Below, one piece after another: positions 17,308 to 25,749 of a DNA stretch of 64,000 bases. The position numbers were made by a program, and so were the translations under genes. This stretch comes from Streptomyces sp. H27-C3 (lineage in GTDB: Bacteria > Actinomycetota > Actinomycetes > Streptomycetales > Streptomycetaceae), in assembly GCF_030063415.1 (NCBI RefSeq), contig NZ_JASITA010000016.1:1-64000 (forward strand). Reading direction: 5' to 3'. The first letter of the stretch is position 1. Every line of letters starts with the position of its first letter. Under the pieces are notes generated by a model, which did no database searches, had not been told where the DNA came from, and was given only the letters and a program-made list of their open reading frames with translations.

Positions 17308-17976
17308 TCAGCGGTCGAGCAGGGCCCTGACCACATCGATCGGCACCTGAAGGACGGCCCGCGCCGCGCGTTCCGCCGTCGCCGGGTCGCCGTCCGCGAT
17401 GGCGTCGACCAGCGCCGCGTGCGCGTCCAGGTCGATCGGCGGCATCTCGTGGTCACCCAGCGAGGCGGCCAGCGACTCGTGCACCTGGGCGGAGAAGAAG
17501 CGGTAGACCTCCGTGAACGCGGCGTTGTGGGTGGCTTCGATGATCGCGAGATGCAGGACCATGTCGGCGTCCGCGGCCCGGTCCCCCTGCGCGCGCAGCC
17601 CGTCCAGCGCGGCCCGCAGCCGCTCCAGGTCGGCGTCGTCGCGGCGGGCGGCGGCCAGCCTGGCCGCCTCGGCCTCCAGCGCGACCCGCAGTTCGAGTAC
17701 GTCCAGGGCCCCTGCGTGCCGCATGGAGCGCAGTACCGCGGCCGGGTCGGCGGTGGAGCGTACGAAGGTGCCGCTCCCCTGCTGGGACTCCAGCAGCCCC
17801 GCGTGCACCAGCACGCGTACCGCCTCCCGCACCGTATTGCGCCCGATGCCGAGCTGGGCGGCGAGCTCGTGCTCGGTGGGCAGCCGGTCGCCGACGGCCC
17901 ACTCGCCCTCGGTCAGCTGGGCACGCAGCTGATCCACCACGGTGTCCACCAGGGACTGCCGTCCCGCCGCACGCAA
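17308..17976 (-). CDS. GntR-family transcriptional regulator (FadR subfamily)
   Basis: Repressor-type regulator of about 222 residues. The N-terminal winged HTH has RLPTEHELAAQLGIGRNTVREAVRVLVHAGLL and GSGTFVRST. The C-terminal all-helical FCD ligand domain has EAEAARLAAARRDDADLERL, DMVLHLAIIEATHN and a late DLDAHAALVDAIADGDPATA; metal-ligand Asp and His are visible. The start is uncertain: TTG 17976 is the only start codon after an upstream stop in this frame. Its presumed target, the MFS gene just downstream, is truncated, so the regulator may now be an orphan. Confidence 0.87.
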   Translation of the reverse strand: MRAAGRQSLVDTVVDQLRAQLTEGEWAVGDRLPTEHELAAQLGIGRNTVREAVRVLVHAGLLESQQGSGTFVRSTADPAAVLRSMRHAGALDVLELRVALEAEAARLAAARRDDADLERLRAALDGLRAQGDRAADADMVLHLAIIEATHNAAFTEVYRFFSAQVHESLAASLGDHEMPPIDLDAHAALVDAIADGDPATAERAARAVLQVPIDVVRALLDR

Positions 17977-18261
17977 CGCCTCTATTCGCCCGGTTGCCCA
18001 GTCATCCTACAACTGTGGAAATTCGCTGGCGCATGGGTGTGCGGAAGGGGCACAGTAGGTGACGTAACCGACAGATCGAGAGATCTGCCCCAGAAAGAGA
18101 TCTGCCCCAGACCGGGGCGGAGCGTGGCGGCGAGCGGGATTTCAGGTCCTGGTCCGCCGCGCTCCAGCCGGGCGGCCGTCACTTGCCGCCCAGGGGGCGG
18201 CCGCTTCGCGCGGGCCGCCCCCTCCCCAGCGAATCCCGGGGAGAGAGCCGGGCCCCTCGGC
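17977..18261. promoter_or_regulatory. Upstream region of the GntR gene with a 15-bp direct repeat
   Basis: GAGATCTGCCCCAGA occurs twice in direct orientation (18080-18094 and 18097-18111, a 17-base period), each containing the palindrome AGATCT. Closer to the gntR start, CATCCTACAAC (about 18002-18012) resembles half of a FadR-type operator. No gene was found in these 285 bases. Confidence 0.45.
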
Positions 18262-19086
18262 TCAGTGCCGTGCGGCGAGCATCTGCTCCAGGACCACCGC
18301 GATGCCGTCGTCCTCGTTCGACGCCGTGACCTCGTGCGCCACGGCCTTCAGTTCCTCGTGCGCGTTGGCCATGGCGACGCCGTGCGCCGCCCAGCCGAAC
18401 ATCGGGATGTCGTTGGGCATGTCACCGAAGGCGATCGTGTCCGACGCCTTGAGCCCGAGCCGCCGCGCCGCCAGCGAAAGCCCTGTCGCCTTGGTCAGGC
18501 CGAGCGGCAGGATCTCCACCACGCCCGCGCCGGCCATCACGACGTCAACCAGGCTGCCGACCGTCTCGCGCGCGACCTTCGCCAGCGCGTCGTCGGACAG
18601 ACCGGGGTGCTGGATGTAGACCTTGTTCAGTGGAGCCGACCAGAGGTCCGCCGGGTCCGTGTACGGCAGATACGGCAGCGGCCCTTCCTGCACCTGGTAG
18701 CCGGGGCCGATCAGGACCGCGCCGTCCAGACCGTCACGGCTCGCGGCCAGCGCCAGCGGGCCGATCTCCGCCTCGATCTTGGAGAGCGCGAGGCCCGCCA
18801 GCTGCCGGTCCAGCGTCACCGAGGTCAGCAGCCGGTGCTCACCCGCGTGGTAGACCTGCGCGCCCTGGCCGCAGACCGCGAGGCCGTCGTAACCGAGGTC
18901 GTCGAGGATGTGCCGGGTCCACGGGACCGCGCGCCCGGTGACGATGATGTGGGCCGCGCCCGCCGCCGTGATGGCGGCGAGCGCATCGCGCGTGCGGGCC
19001 GAGACCGTGTCGTCGGAGCGCAGCAGCGTCCCGTCGAGGTCGGTCGCGATCAGCTTGTACGGCAAGGGGGGAAGGGCGGTGCTCAC
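18262..19086 (-). CDS. Cof-type HAD-IIB hydrolase (second copy)
   Basis: HAD phosphatase of 274 residues, paralogous to the one at 3434-4300. Motif I is LIATDLDGTLLRSDDTV with Asp 16 and Asp 18, motif II is IIVTGRAVPWTR, and motif IV is IAFGDMPNDIPMFGWA. The cap domain lies between motifs II and III. GTG 19086 overlaps the serS stop by 4 bases (GTGA), so it is co-translated with seryl-tRNA synthetase, an arrangement common in Streptomyces. Its substrate is unknown. Confidence 0.9.
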   Translation of the reverse strand: MSTALPPLPYKLIATDLDGTLLRSDDTVSARTRDALAAITAAGAAHIIVTGRAVPWTRHILDDLGYDGLAVCGQGAQVYHAGEHRLLTSVTLDRQLAGLALSKIEAEIGPLALAASRDGLDGAVLIGPGYQVQEGPLPYLPYTDPADLWSAPLNKVYIQHPGLSDDALAKVARETVGSLVDVVMAGAGVVEILPLGLTKATGLSLAARRLGLKASDTIAFGDMPNDIPMFGWAAHGVAMANAHEELKAVAHEVTASNEDDGIAVVLEQMLAARH

Positions 19087-20372
19087 TTGGAGATGGGCTC
19101 CAGAATCTCTCGTCCCCCGAGGTACGGACGCAGCATTTCAGGCACTCGTACCGAACCGTCGGCGAGCTGGTGGTTCTCCAGGATCGCCACGATCGTGCGC
19201 GGTACGGCGCACAGCGTGCCGTTCAGCGTGGCGAGCGGCTGGAGCACCTTCTTGCCGTCGCGGTTGTCGCGCATCCGGATCGACAGCCGGCGGGACTGGA
19301 ACTCCAGGCAGTTCGACGCGGACGTCAGCTCGCGGTACTTGCCCTGCGTCGGAATCCACGCCTCGCAGTCGTACTTGCGCGAGGCCGAGGAACCCAGGTC
19401 GCCGGAGGCCACGTCGATCACCTGGAACGGCAGCTCCAGCGACGAAAGCCACTGCTTCTCCCAGCCCAGCAGGCGCTCCAGCTCGGCCTCGGCGTCCGCC
19501 GGGTCGATGTACGTGAACATCTCGACCTTGTCGAACTGGTGCACCCGGAAAATGCCCCGGGTGTCCTTCCCGTACGTACCGGCCTCGCGGCGGAAGCAGG
19601 GCGAGAAGCCCGCGTAGCGCAGCGGCAGCTTGTCCGCGTCGATGATCTCGTCCATGTGGTACGCCGCGAGCGGGACCTCGGAGGTGCCGACCAGGTAGTA
19701 GTCGTCCTTCTCCAGGTGGTACACGTTCTCGGCGGCCTGGCCGAGGAAGCCGGTGCCCTCCATGGCGCGCGGGCGGACCAGCGCGGGGGTGAGCATGGGG
19801 ATGAAGCCGGCCTCGGTCGCCTGCGCGATCGCGGCGTTGACGAGGGCGAGCTCCAGGAGCGCGCCGATGCCCGTCAGGTAGTAGAAGCGCGAGCCCGACA
19901 CTTTGGCGCCGCGCTCGACGTCGATGGCGCCGAGCGATTCGCCGAGCTCCAAGTGGTCCTTGGGCTCGAAGCCCTCGGCCGCGAAGTCGCGCGGGACGCC
20001 GATGGTCTCCCGTACGACGAAGTCCTCTTCGCCGCCCACCGGGACGTCGGTGTGCACGATGTTGCCGAGCTGGAGCAGCAGCTTCTTGGCCTCGGCCGCG
20101 GCCTCGTCCTGATCGGCGTCGGCCTGCTTGACGGCGGCGGAGAGCTGACCGGCCTTCTTCAGCAGCTCCGCCTTCTCGTCGCCGGAGGCCTTGGGGATCA
20201 GCTTGCCGAGCTGCTTCTGCTCGGAGCGGAGTTCGTCGAAGCGGCTGCCGGACGACCTGCGCCGCTCATCGGCGGAGAGGAGGGCGTCGACGAGCGCGAC
20301 GTCCTCTCCACGGGCACGCTGGGAGGCGCGCACACGGTCGGGGTCCTCACGGAGCAGGCGAAGGTCAATCAC
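19083..20372 (-). CDS. serS: Seryl-tRNA synthetase
   Basis: Charges tRNA-Ser (and tRNA-Sec where present) with serine in the cytosol. The 429 residues match the family. There is an N-terminal antiparallel coiled-coil arm (about 30-110: RFDELRSEQKQLGKLIPKA and following), then the class II core. Motif 2 is FSPCFRREAGTYGKDTRGIF and motif 3 is LNGTLCAVPRTIVAILENHQ; the serine-specific TSEVPLAAYH segment is present. The GTG start reads VIDLRLLREDPDRVRASQ, the standard SerRS N-terminus. The gap upstream is long and holds DnaA-box-like sites. Confidence 0.97.
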   Translation of the reverse strand: MIDLRLLREDPDRVRASQRARGEDVALVDALLSADERRRSSGSRFDELRSEQKQLGKLIPKASGDEKAELLKKAGQLSAAVKQADADQDEAAAEAKKLLLQLGNIVHTDVPVGGEEDFVVRETIGVPRDFAAEGFEPKDHLELGESLGAIDVERGAKVSGSRFYYLTGIGALLELALVNAAIAQATEAGFIPMLTPALVRPRAMEGTGFLGQAAENVYHLEKDDYYLVGTSEVPLAAYHMDEIIDADKLPLRYAGFSPCFRREAGTYGKDTRGIFRVHQFDKVEMFTYIDPADAEAELERLLGWEKQWLSSLELPFQVIDVASGDLGSSASRKYDCEAWIPTQGKYRELTSASNCLEFQSRRLSIRMRDNRDGKKVLQPLATLNGTLCAVPRTIVAILENHQLADGSVRVPEMLRPYLGGREILEPISK

Positions 20373-21009
20373 CCCACCAGGCTACCCGCGCCCGCTTCCC
20401 ACGATCGACTCGATATTGCATTGCATGGCGTTATGTCCAAATTGCCCGAGATTGAGAATTCGGATGGGTAAGTGGATGGCAAGTGGATGGGCAATGCGGG
20501 GAGCGCCGGGGTCGCGGGGAGTCGCCGCGGGAGTGCGCGTCGGCCACGCGTCAATAAAACAGGCACTTTTCCCCGAAACAGGGCAATCGGCTTCGGCGGC
20601 TTGACGCTTCTCCCTTGTGGGGGGCGGGAGTTGGCCACCGGGTTGTCCACAGGGATGTGTGGGTCCGAAAAGTTATCCACAGGCTGTGTGGAAGATCTGT
20701 GGATGCCGGAAGTGATCGTCCCGAAAGCCCCATGAGGGACGAAGGATTCCCCGCGGAAACCCGCCCCACACACTCATTCGGGTGGGAATGCCTCGCTCCA
20801 GAGAGTTGATCACTGGAATTGAGGTGACAGAGCACGGCCTACCTTCCTGTGGAAGGAAGGGCCCGCTCTAGGCAGATTTGTCGATGATGTTGAGTTGCGT
20901 TGTCGACTTGTCCCCAGGTCGAGACCCAACCCTGTGGATAACTTTCTGTGACCGGATCAGCAGCCCGGGTATCCACAGCCGGGGCACCGGAAGGCGGTGC
21001 CCCGCGTCG
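20373..21009. promoter_or_regulatory. 637-base gene-free gap with a cluster of DnaA-box-like 9-mers
   Basis: No credible gene lies between serS and pheA. Several 9-mers match the DnaA box: TTGTCCACA at 20643-20651, TTATCCACA at 20673-20681 and TTATCCACA on the minus strand at 20933-20941. Single-mismatch forms lie at 20698-20706 (minus) and 20969-20977. TTGTCCACA is the form favoured by Streptomyces DnaA. The serS promoter must lie in the left part. Function as a DnaA titration or regulatory site is inference; the gap lacks the dense array of boxes expected of oriC and is not beside dnaA/dnaN. Confidence 0.55.
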
Positions 21010-21945
21010 TCAGGCCCGGCCGTCCTGGCAGCGCGCCAGCCAGTCCGACGCCGCCACGAACTCCGTGTCCGAGGTACCCGCCCGCAGCGCGGGCACGTCC
21101 TCCGGCAGAACACCGGCCCGCGGGTAGGACCCGAGGAACCGCACCTTCGGGCTGATCCGCTTGAGCCCCATCAGGGCCTCGCCCACCCGCCTGTCCGAGA
21201 TGTGGCCCTCGGCGTCGACGGCGAAGCAGTAGTTGCCGATCCCCGCACCTGTCGGCCGCGACTGGATGAGCATCAGGTTGACCCCGCGCACCGCGAACTC
21301 CTGAAGCAGTTCGAGCAGTGCGCCCGGGTGGTCGTCGCCCAGCCAGATCACCACCGAGGTCTTGTCGGCCCCCGTCGGAGCCGCGGGCCGCGCGGGCCGC
21401 CCGACCAGGACGAAGCGCGTCTGTGCGTTCACCGCGTCGTGGATCTCGGTGACCAGCGGCACCAGGCCGTAGGTCGCCGCCGCGAACTCACCCGCGAAGG
21501 CCGCGTCGTAGCGCCCCTCCTGCACCAGCCGCGCGCCGTCCGCGTTGGACGCGGCCGACTCCCACGTCACCTCGGGCAGATTCGCCGCCATCCAGTTGCG
21601 GACCTGCGGCTGGGCCGCCGGATGCGCGGTGACCGTCTTGATGTCGGTGATCTTCGTGCCGGGTCGCACCAGCAGCGCGAAGGTGATGGAGAGCAGCACC
21701 TCGCGGTAGATCATCAGCGGTTCGCCGGACGTCAGCTCGTCGAGGGTCGCGGTGATGCCGCCCTCGACGGAGTTCTCGATCGGTACGAGCGCCGCCGCGG
21801 CGGCCCCGCTGCGCACCGCGTCCAGCGCGGCCGACACGGACACCATCGGGACGAGCTCCCGGGTGGCGGCTTCCGGGAGGGTGCGGAGGGCGACCTCGGT
21901 GAAGGTGCCCTCGGGGCCGAGATAGGCGTAGCGCGTTGCCGACAT
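21010..21945 (-). CDS. pheA: Prephenate dehydratase
   Basis: Converts prephenate to phenylpyruvate in phenylalanine synthesis, in the cytosol. The 311-residue protein has the PDT domain (YLGPEGTFTEVAL, VPIENSVEGGITATLDEL, and the catalytic TRF in NAQTRFVLVG). A C-terminal ACT domain for phenylalanine feedback has GALLELLQEFAVRGVNLM and IQSRPTGAG. No chorismate mutase domain is fused. It starts at ATG 21945. It is downstream of the dtpA operon on the same strand, separated by 119 bases that carry an 18-base repeat. Confidence 0.96.
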   Translation of the reverse strand: MSATRYAYLGPEGTFTEVALRTLPEAATRELVPMVSVSAALDAVRSGAAAAALVPIENSVEGGITATLDELTSGEPLMIYREVLLSITFALLVRPGTKITDIKTVTAHPAAQPQVRNWMAANLPEVTWESAASNADGARLVQEGRYDAAFAGEFAAATYGLVPLVTEIHDAVNAQTRFVLVGRPARPAAPTGADKTSVVIWLGDDHPGALLELLQEFAVRGVNLMLIQSRPTGAGIGNYCFAVDAEGHISDRRVGEALMGLKRISPKVRFLGSYPRAGVLPEDVPALRAGTSDTEFVAASDWLARCQDGRA

Positions 21946-21987
21946 ACGGTCACCTTAATGGGCCGTACGGGAACGCTGTACGGAATC

Positions 21988-22041
21988 CTCACCCGCCCCG
22001 CAGCCCTCACCCGCCCCGCAGCCCTCACCCGCCCCTCGGGG
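21988..22041. repeat. 18-bp tandem repeat, three copies
   Basis: Units of 18 bases beginning CTCACCCGCCCC start at 21988, 22006 and 22024; the first two are identical and the third diverges at its end. They lie between the dtpA stop and the pheA start, where they could affect read-through or copy number by slippage. Confidence 0.75.
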
Positions 22042-22064
22042 CTCACTGGCCCCACCGGGGGGCC

Positions 22065-23372
22065 TCAGCCCTCCAGCAGCCGCTGGCCCACGTACTCCCC
22101 CTCCGGCGCACCGCCCGGCACCGCGAACAGTCCGCTCGCCTCGTGCCGGACGAACGGCGACAGCGCGTCCCCGCGGTCGAGCTTGCGCTGCACCGGGACG
22201 AAGCCGCGCAGCGGGTCCGCCTGCCAGCAGACGAAGAGCAGCCCGGCGTCCGGCTCACCGTTGCCGGAGATCCCGTCGTGGTACGAGAACGGCCTGCGCA
22301 GCATCGCCGCGCCGCCGTTCTGTTCGGGGGCGGAGATCCGGGCGTGCGCGTCGGAGGGGATGACGAGCCTGCCGTCCGCGCCGGTCTTGTCCAGCGCCAG
22401 TTCCGAGTCCTCGTCGCCGCCGGTGAGCGGCGCTCCGTCGGCCTTCTTGCGCCCGATGACCTTCTCCTGCTCGGCGCGCGCCAGCTTCTCCCAGTCGTCG
22501 AGGAGCATGCGGATACGGCGTACGACGGCGTACGAGCCGCCCGCCATCCACTGCGGATCGCCGCCGGCCGGCACGAAGATCCGCCGGTCGAAGTCGTCCT
22601 CGGACGGCTTGGGGTTGCCCGTGCCGTCGATCTGGCCCATCAGATTGCGGGCGGTCATCGGCCGTGCGGTCGCGCCGGGCGAACGGTTGAAGCCGTTCAT
22701 CTGCCAGCGCACCCTGGCCGCGTCGCCCGCCTCCCGCTGGATCGCGCGCAGCGCGTGGAAGGCGACCAGCGAGTCGTCGGCGCCGATCTGTACCCACAGA
22801 TCACCGTTGCTGCGCCGGGCGTCCAGGTGGTCGGACGAGAAGTCGGGCAGCGGGTCGAGGGCGGCCGGCCGTCGGCCGCTCAGGCCCGTACGGCCGAAGA
22901 AGCTGTGGCCGAAGCCGAAGGTGACGGTCAACGAGGACGGTCCCGCGTCCAGCGCGACGCCCGTGTCACCGTCCCCGGAAGGGGCGCCCGCCATCAGTTC
23001 GCGCGCCGCCGCCGACCAGCGCCGCAGCAGCGCGGCGGCCTCCTTGCGCCCGGCGCCCGGCGCCAGGTCGAAGGCGACGAGATGGCCGCGGGCCTGCAGG
23101 GGTGTGATGATTCCGGCCTGGTGGGCGCCGTGGAAGGCCACGGCCGTGGAGCCGACCGCCGTCAGCGCCGTGCCGGTGTCCGCCCCGGAGCCGGAGGCGA
23201 CGGCGTAGCCGCCGGTCCCGCCCAGGGCGAGCCCGGCGGCGCCCGCCGCGCCGGTGGCGGCGAGCAGCCGCCGCCGGGAAAGGCCGTTGCTTCCCGCGCC
23301 TGTGCTTTCCACGACGGAGCCTTCCGGGATGTCGCTTCCCGCGCCGCTGTTTCCCACGTCACTTCTTCCCAC
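22065..23372 (-). CDS. dtpA: Dye-decolourising heme peroxidase, Tat-exported (DtpA/EfeB type)
   Basis: Heme peroxidase exported by the Tat system. A twin-arginine signal near residue 32 reads SRRRLLAATGAAGAAGLALG. The DyP core has the GxxDG motif GQIDGTGNPKP (distal Asp) and, in the C-terminal half, the heme-ligand His region (RPFSYHDG). About 435 residues is normal. In Streptomyces lividans the DyP peroxidase DtpA is encoded with Sco and ECuC genes and supports copper-dependent morphological development through the copper oxidase GlxA; the same arrangement is seen here. GTG 23372 lies 6 bases after the CopC-CopD stop. GTG 23357, with GGGAAGAAG upstream, is an alternative start. Confidence 0.9.
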   Translation of the reverse strand: MGRSDVGNSGAGSDIPEGSVVESTGAGSNGLSRRRLLAATGAAGAAGLALGGTGGYAVASGSGADTGTALTAVGSTAVAFHGAHQAGIITPLQARGHLVAFDLAPGAGRKEAAALLRRWSAAARELMAGAPSGDGDTGVALDAGPSSLTVTFGFGHSFFGRTGLSGRRPAALDPLPDFSSDHLDARRSNGDLWVQIGADDSLVAFHALRAIQREAGDAARVRWQMNGFNRSPGATARPMTARNLMGQIDGTGNPKPSEDDFDRRIFVPAGGDPQWMAGGSYAVVRRIRMLLDDWEKLARAEQEKVIGRKKADGAPLTGGDEDSELALDKTGADGRLVIPSDAHARISAPEQNGGAAMLRRPFSYHDGISGNGEPDAGLLFVCWQADPLRGFVPVQRKLDRGDALSPFVRHEASGLFAVPGGAPEGEYVGQRLLEG

Positions 23373-23377
23373 GCCTG

Positions 23378-25282
23378 TCAGCCGATCTTCACGTTCTTCG
23401 TCACGGTCACCTGATCGATGTCCGAGGTACGGACCATCACTTCGAGCTCCCACGTGCCGGGCATCGGGATCTGTACGCCGGCCGCACTCCAGTGTCCGGT
23501 GGCGACACGGTCGGGGGCGGCGGGCAGCGGTCCGATCGCCTTCTTCTTCTCGGTGAACGCGACCGTCACCTCGGGGGCGTCCAGGGGCCGCCCGTTGGGC
23601 CGCTCCAGCCATACGTGCAGGCTGTTGGCGCCCGACCTGGCCGGGTCGAGCTGGACGCGCGCCGTGCCCCTGCCGTCCTCGCCGCCGGTGTCGAAGGGGA
23701 TACGGACCTCGATCGGCTCCGCGGGGGCGGAGGGGGAGGTCTCGGCCCTGCCGACCTCCTTCTCCTGCGTACGTCCGGGCTCGGTGCTCGTCAGTACGGT
23801 CGTCACGGCCAGCAGCACCACGGCGACCCCGGCCTCCGCCAGGACGGACCGCCGCAGCCCCGTCCGTACGGGATCGGCGTCGCGCACCCGCTTGACGCGG
23901 GCGGTGGCCACCGCGGCCTTCTGCCGGGAGAGCTGGGCGGAGCGCGCGGGATCCTCGGGGACGGTCACCCGCTCCTCAGCCTCGGCTTCCTCCTCCTCGG
24001 CCGCCTCGGTCCCGTCCTCGGCCTTCGCGTCCGCCACCGCGTCCTCGGCCAGCCGCGCCGTCCAGCGCCGTGAGATCCAGGCGACGCCGACCAGGACCAC
24101 GACCAGGCCGACCTTGACGAGCAGCAACTGCCCGTACGACGTACCGGTCAGCGCCGACCAGGAGCCGACCTGCCGCCAGGACTGGTAGATGCCGGTCGCG
24201 GCGAGCACGACGACACTCACGAAGGCGACCCGGGAGAAGTTGCGGACGGCCGCGCGCTCAAGGCCCGGCGTCCGGTACAGGGCGACGAGCAGCGCGGCGA
24301 GGCCGCCGAGCCAGGTCGCCACGGCCAGCAGATGCAGCACGTCGACGGGCATCGCGATGCCCGGCTGGAGCCCGGTCGACGCGTGCTCGGCCAGTGCCCA
24401 GGTCGCCGCGATCCCGGCGGCCATGACCCCGCCGCCGAGGGCGAGCCCGAAGGTGAGGTCCTTCTTCTCCTTGAGGTCCTCGCGCTTCGCGTACGCCCCG
24501 AAGAGGACGGCGACGAACAGCGCCGCCGCGCCGAGCAGCAGCAGCCGCGAGACGAGTGACGCCCCGGTCTTGGTCTCCAGGACGGCCTTGAGGCCGCTGA
24601 GGTCGAAGGCGTCGGCGAGCTTGCCCGAGCCGGTGTACGGGGTGCGCAGCAGCAACATCACCAGGGTGGAGACGGTGAGCGTGATCCACCCCGTCACGAC
24701 GAGGCGTTGCAGCGGCCGCTCGCCCGCACCGCGCTGCCAGCAGGCCAGCACGAAGGCGGCGCCACCGGCGAGCAGAATGAAGCCGGCGTACGCCGTGTAG
24801 CGCGCGATGTCGTAGAGCGCGCCCACCAGACCGCCGCCCGCCGCCTGTTCGGGCACCTCGACGGTGGTCTTGGAGGGGGCGCCGATGGAGAAGGTGAAGG
24901 CGCCGGAGATGGGGTGGCTGTCGGCGGAGACGGCCTGCCAGGCGACGGTGTACGTGCCGTCCGGCAGCCCGGCGTGCAGGTCGACGCCGTATCTGACGAC
25001 TCCTCCGGCGGTCAGGTCGCGCACATCACCGGTGTCGGCGCGTTTGCCGCTCGGTTCCAGCACGCGGATGGAGTCGTCGCCCAGGGCGATCTGTTCGGAG
25101 AAAGTGAGGCTGACTTCCTTGGGCGCGGTGTCGACCACCGCCCCGTCCTTCGGATCGCTCCCGGTGAGCGCGGCGTGCGCCGAGGCGGGGGCGGCTCCTG
25201 CGAGCAGGGTGGCGAGGAGCGCCGTCGTGACGAGCAGCAGCCGTATGACAGAGGCTGCGAAGCGCGGGGCGGTGGCCGGCAT
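23378..25282 (-). CDS. CopC-CopD fusion copper transport protein
   Basis: Membrane protein of 634 residues with an extracytoplasmic copper-binding CopC domain fused to CopD. The signal peptide ends at ASAHAALTGSDPKDGA, so the copper ligand His is at the mature N-terminus. The second ligand region is WQAVSADSHPISGAF. Eight or so transmembrane segments follow (for example AYAGFILLAGGAAFVLACW), then an acidic cytosolic loop (AEEEEAEAEER). A last C-terminal extracellular domain of about 120 residues resembles YtkA/FixH-like beta domains. It lies between the DyP peroxidase and PCuAC genes and probably handles copper delivery or import. Confidence 0.92.
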   Translation of the reverse strand: MPATAPRFAASVIRLLLVTTALLATLLAGAAPASAHAALTGSDPKDGAVVDTAPKEVSLTFSEQIALGDDSIRVLEPSGKRADTGDVRDLTAGGVVRYGVDLHAGLPDGTYTVAWQAVSADSHPISGAFTFSIGAPSKTTVEVPEQAAGGGLVGALYDIARYTAYAGFILLAGGAAFVLACWQRGAGERPLQRLVVTGWITLTVSTLVMLLLRTPYTGSGKLADAFDLSGLKAVLETKTGASLVSRLLLLGAAALFVAVLFGAYAKREDLKEKKDLTFGLALGGGVMAAGIAATWALAEHASTGLQPGIAMPVDVLHLLAVATWLGGLAALLVALYRTPGLERAAVRNFSRVAFVSVVVLAATGIYQSWRQVGSWSALTGTSYGQLLLVKVGLVVVLVGVAWISRRWTARLAEDAVADAKAEDGTEAAEEEEAEAEERVTVPEDPARSAQLSRQKAAVATARVKRVRDADPVRTGLRRSVLAEAGVAVVLLAVTTVLTSTEPGRTQEKEVGRAETSPSAPAEPIEVRIPFDTGGEDGRGTARVQLDPARSGANSLHVWLERPNGRPLDAPEVTVAFTEKKKAIGPLPAAPDRVATGHWSAAGVQIPMPGTWELEVMVRTSDIDQVTVTKNVKIG

Positions 25283-25293
25283 GTGTCAGTCCC

Positions 25294-25749
25294 TCACTGC
25301 TTCTTCGGGTTGTGGGTGGTCTCCTCCACGGGGAAATCGACCGTCATGGTGGCGGCCTTCTCGAAGTGCAGCTCCACGGCGACCTTCTCGCCCCGCGCGG
25401 GCTTCTTCTTGAGCTGGAGGAACATGATGTGGTTCCCGCCGCGCTCCAGATTCAGTTCGCCGTTCGCGGGGATGTCGAAGGATTTCACCCCCTTCATCTT
25501 CTGGTCCTTGGCCTCGTGGATCTGCACCTCGCCCGCGATGTCGCTGGTGAGAGAGGTGAGCCTGTCCGCGGTGGAGCTGCCGTTCTTGATGGTGAGGAAG
25601 CCCGCGGCCATGTCGTCCATGACGGGCTCGGGCATGAACGCCCCGCTGACCTTCAGTTCCGGCTTGTCGTCACCGCCGCCGGAGCAGCCCGCGAGGGTCA
25701 GCCCCGCGGCCAGGACCACGGCGGTGGCGAGGGTGGTGCGGCGGTTCAC
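25294..25749 (-). CDS. PCu(A)C copper chaperone lipoprotein (ECuC-like)
   Basis: Extracytoplasmic Cu(I) chaperone of about 151 residues. A lipoprotein signal (LAAGLTLAGCSGG, lipobox Cys 22) is followed by one PCuAC domain with Met-rich FMPEPVMDDMAAGF, the ligand His in EVQIHEAKDQKM, and GGNHIMFLQL containing the HxM ligand pair. In Streptomyces lividans the equivalent ECuC passes copper to Sco. GTG 25749 overlaps the Sco stop by 4 bases (GTGA), so the two are translated together. Confidence 0.92.
   Translation of the reverse strand: MNRRTTLATAVVLAAGLTLAGCSGGGDDKPELKVSGAFMPEPVMDDMAAGFLTIKNGSSTADRLTSLTSDIAGEVQIHEAKDQKMKGVKSFDIPANGELNLERGGNHIMFLQLKKKPARGEKVAVELHFEKAATMTVDFPVEETTHNPKKQ

Noticed and set aside
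20373..20642. T-box or other leader upstream of serS
   Set aside because: No T-box consensus or specifier stem seen on the minus strand; such leaders in actinobacteria are mainly on ileS.
20472..20735. 87-residue plus-strand frame in the serS-pheA gap
   Set aside because: No ribosome binding site, composition unlike a coding gene, runs across the DnaA-box-like sites.
20643..20977. Chromosomal origin of replication
   Set aside because: Too few boxes and no dnaA or dnaN next to it; Streptomyces oriC has many boxes between those genes.
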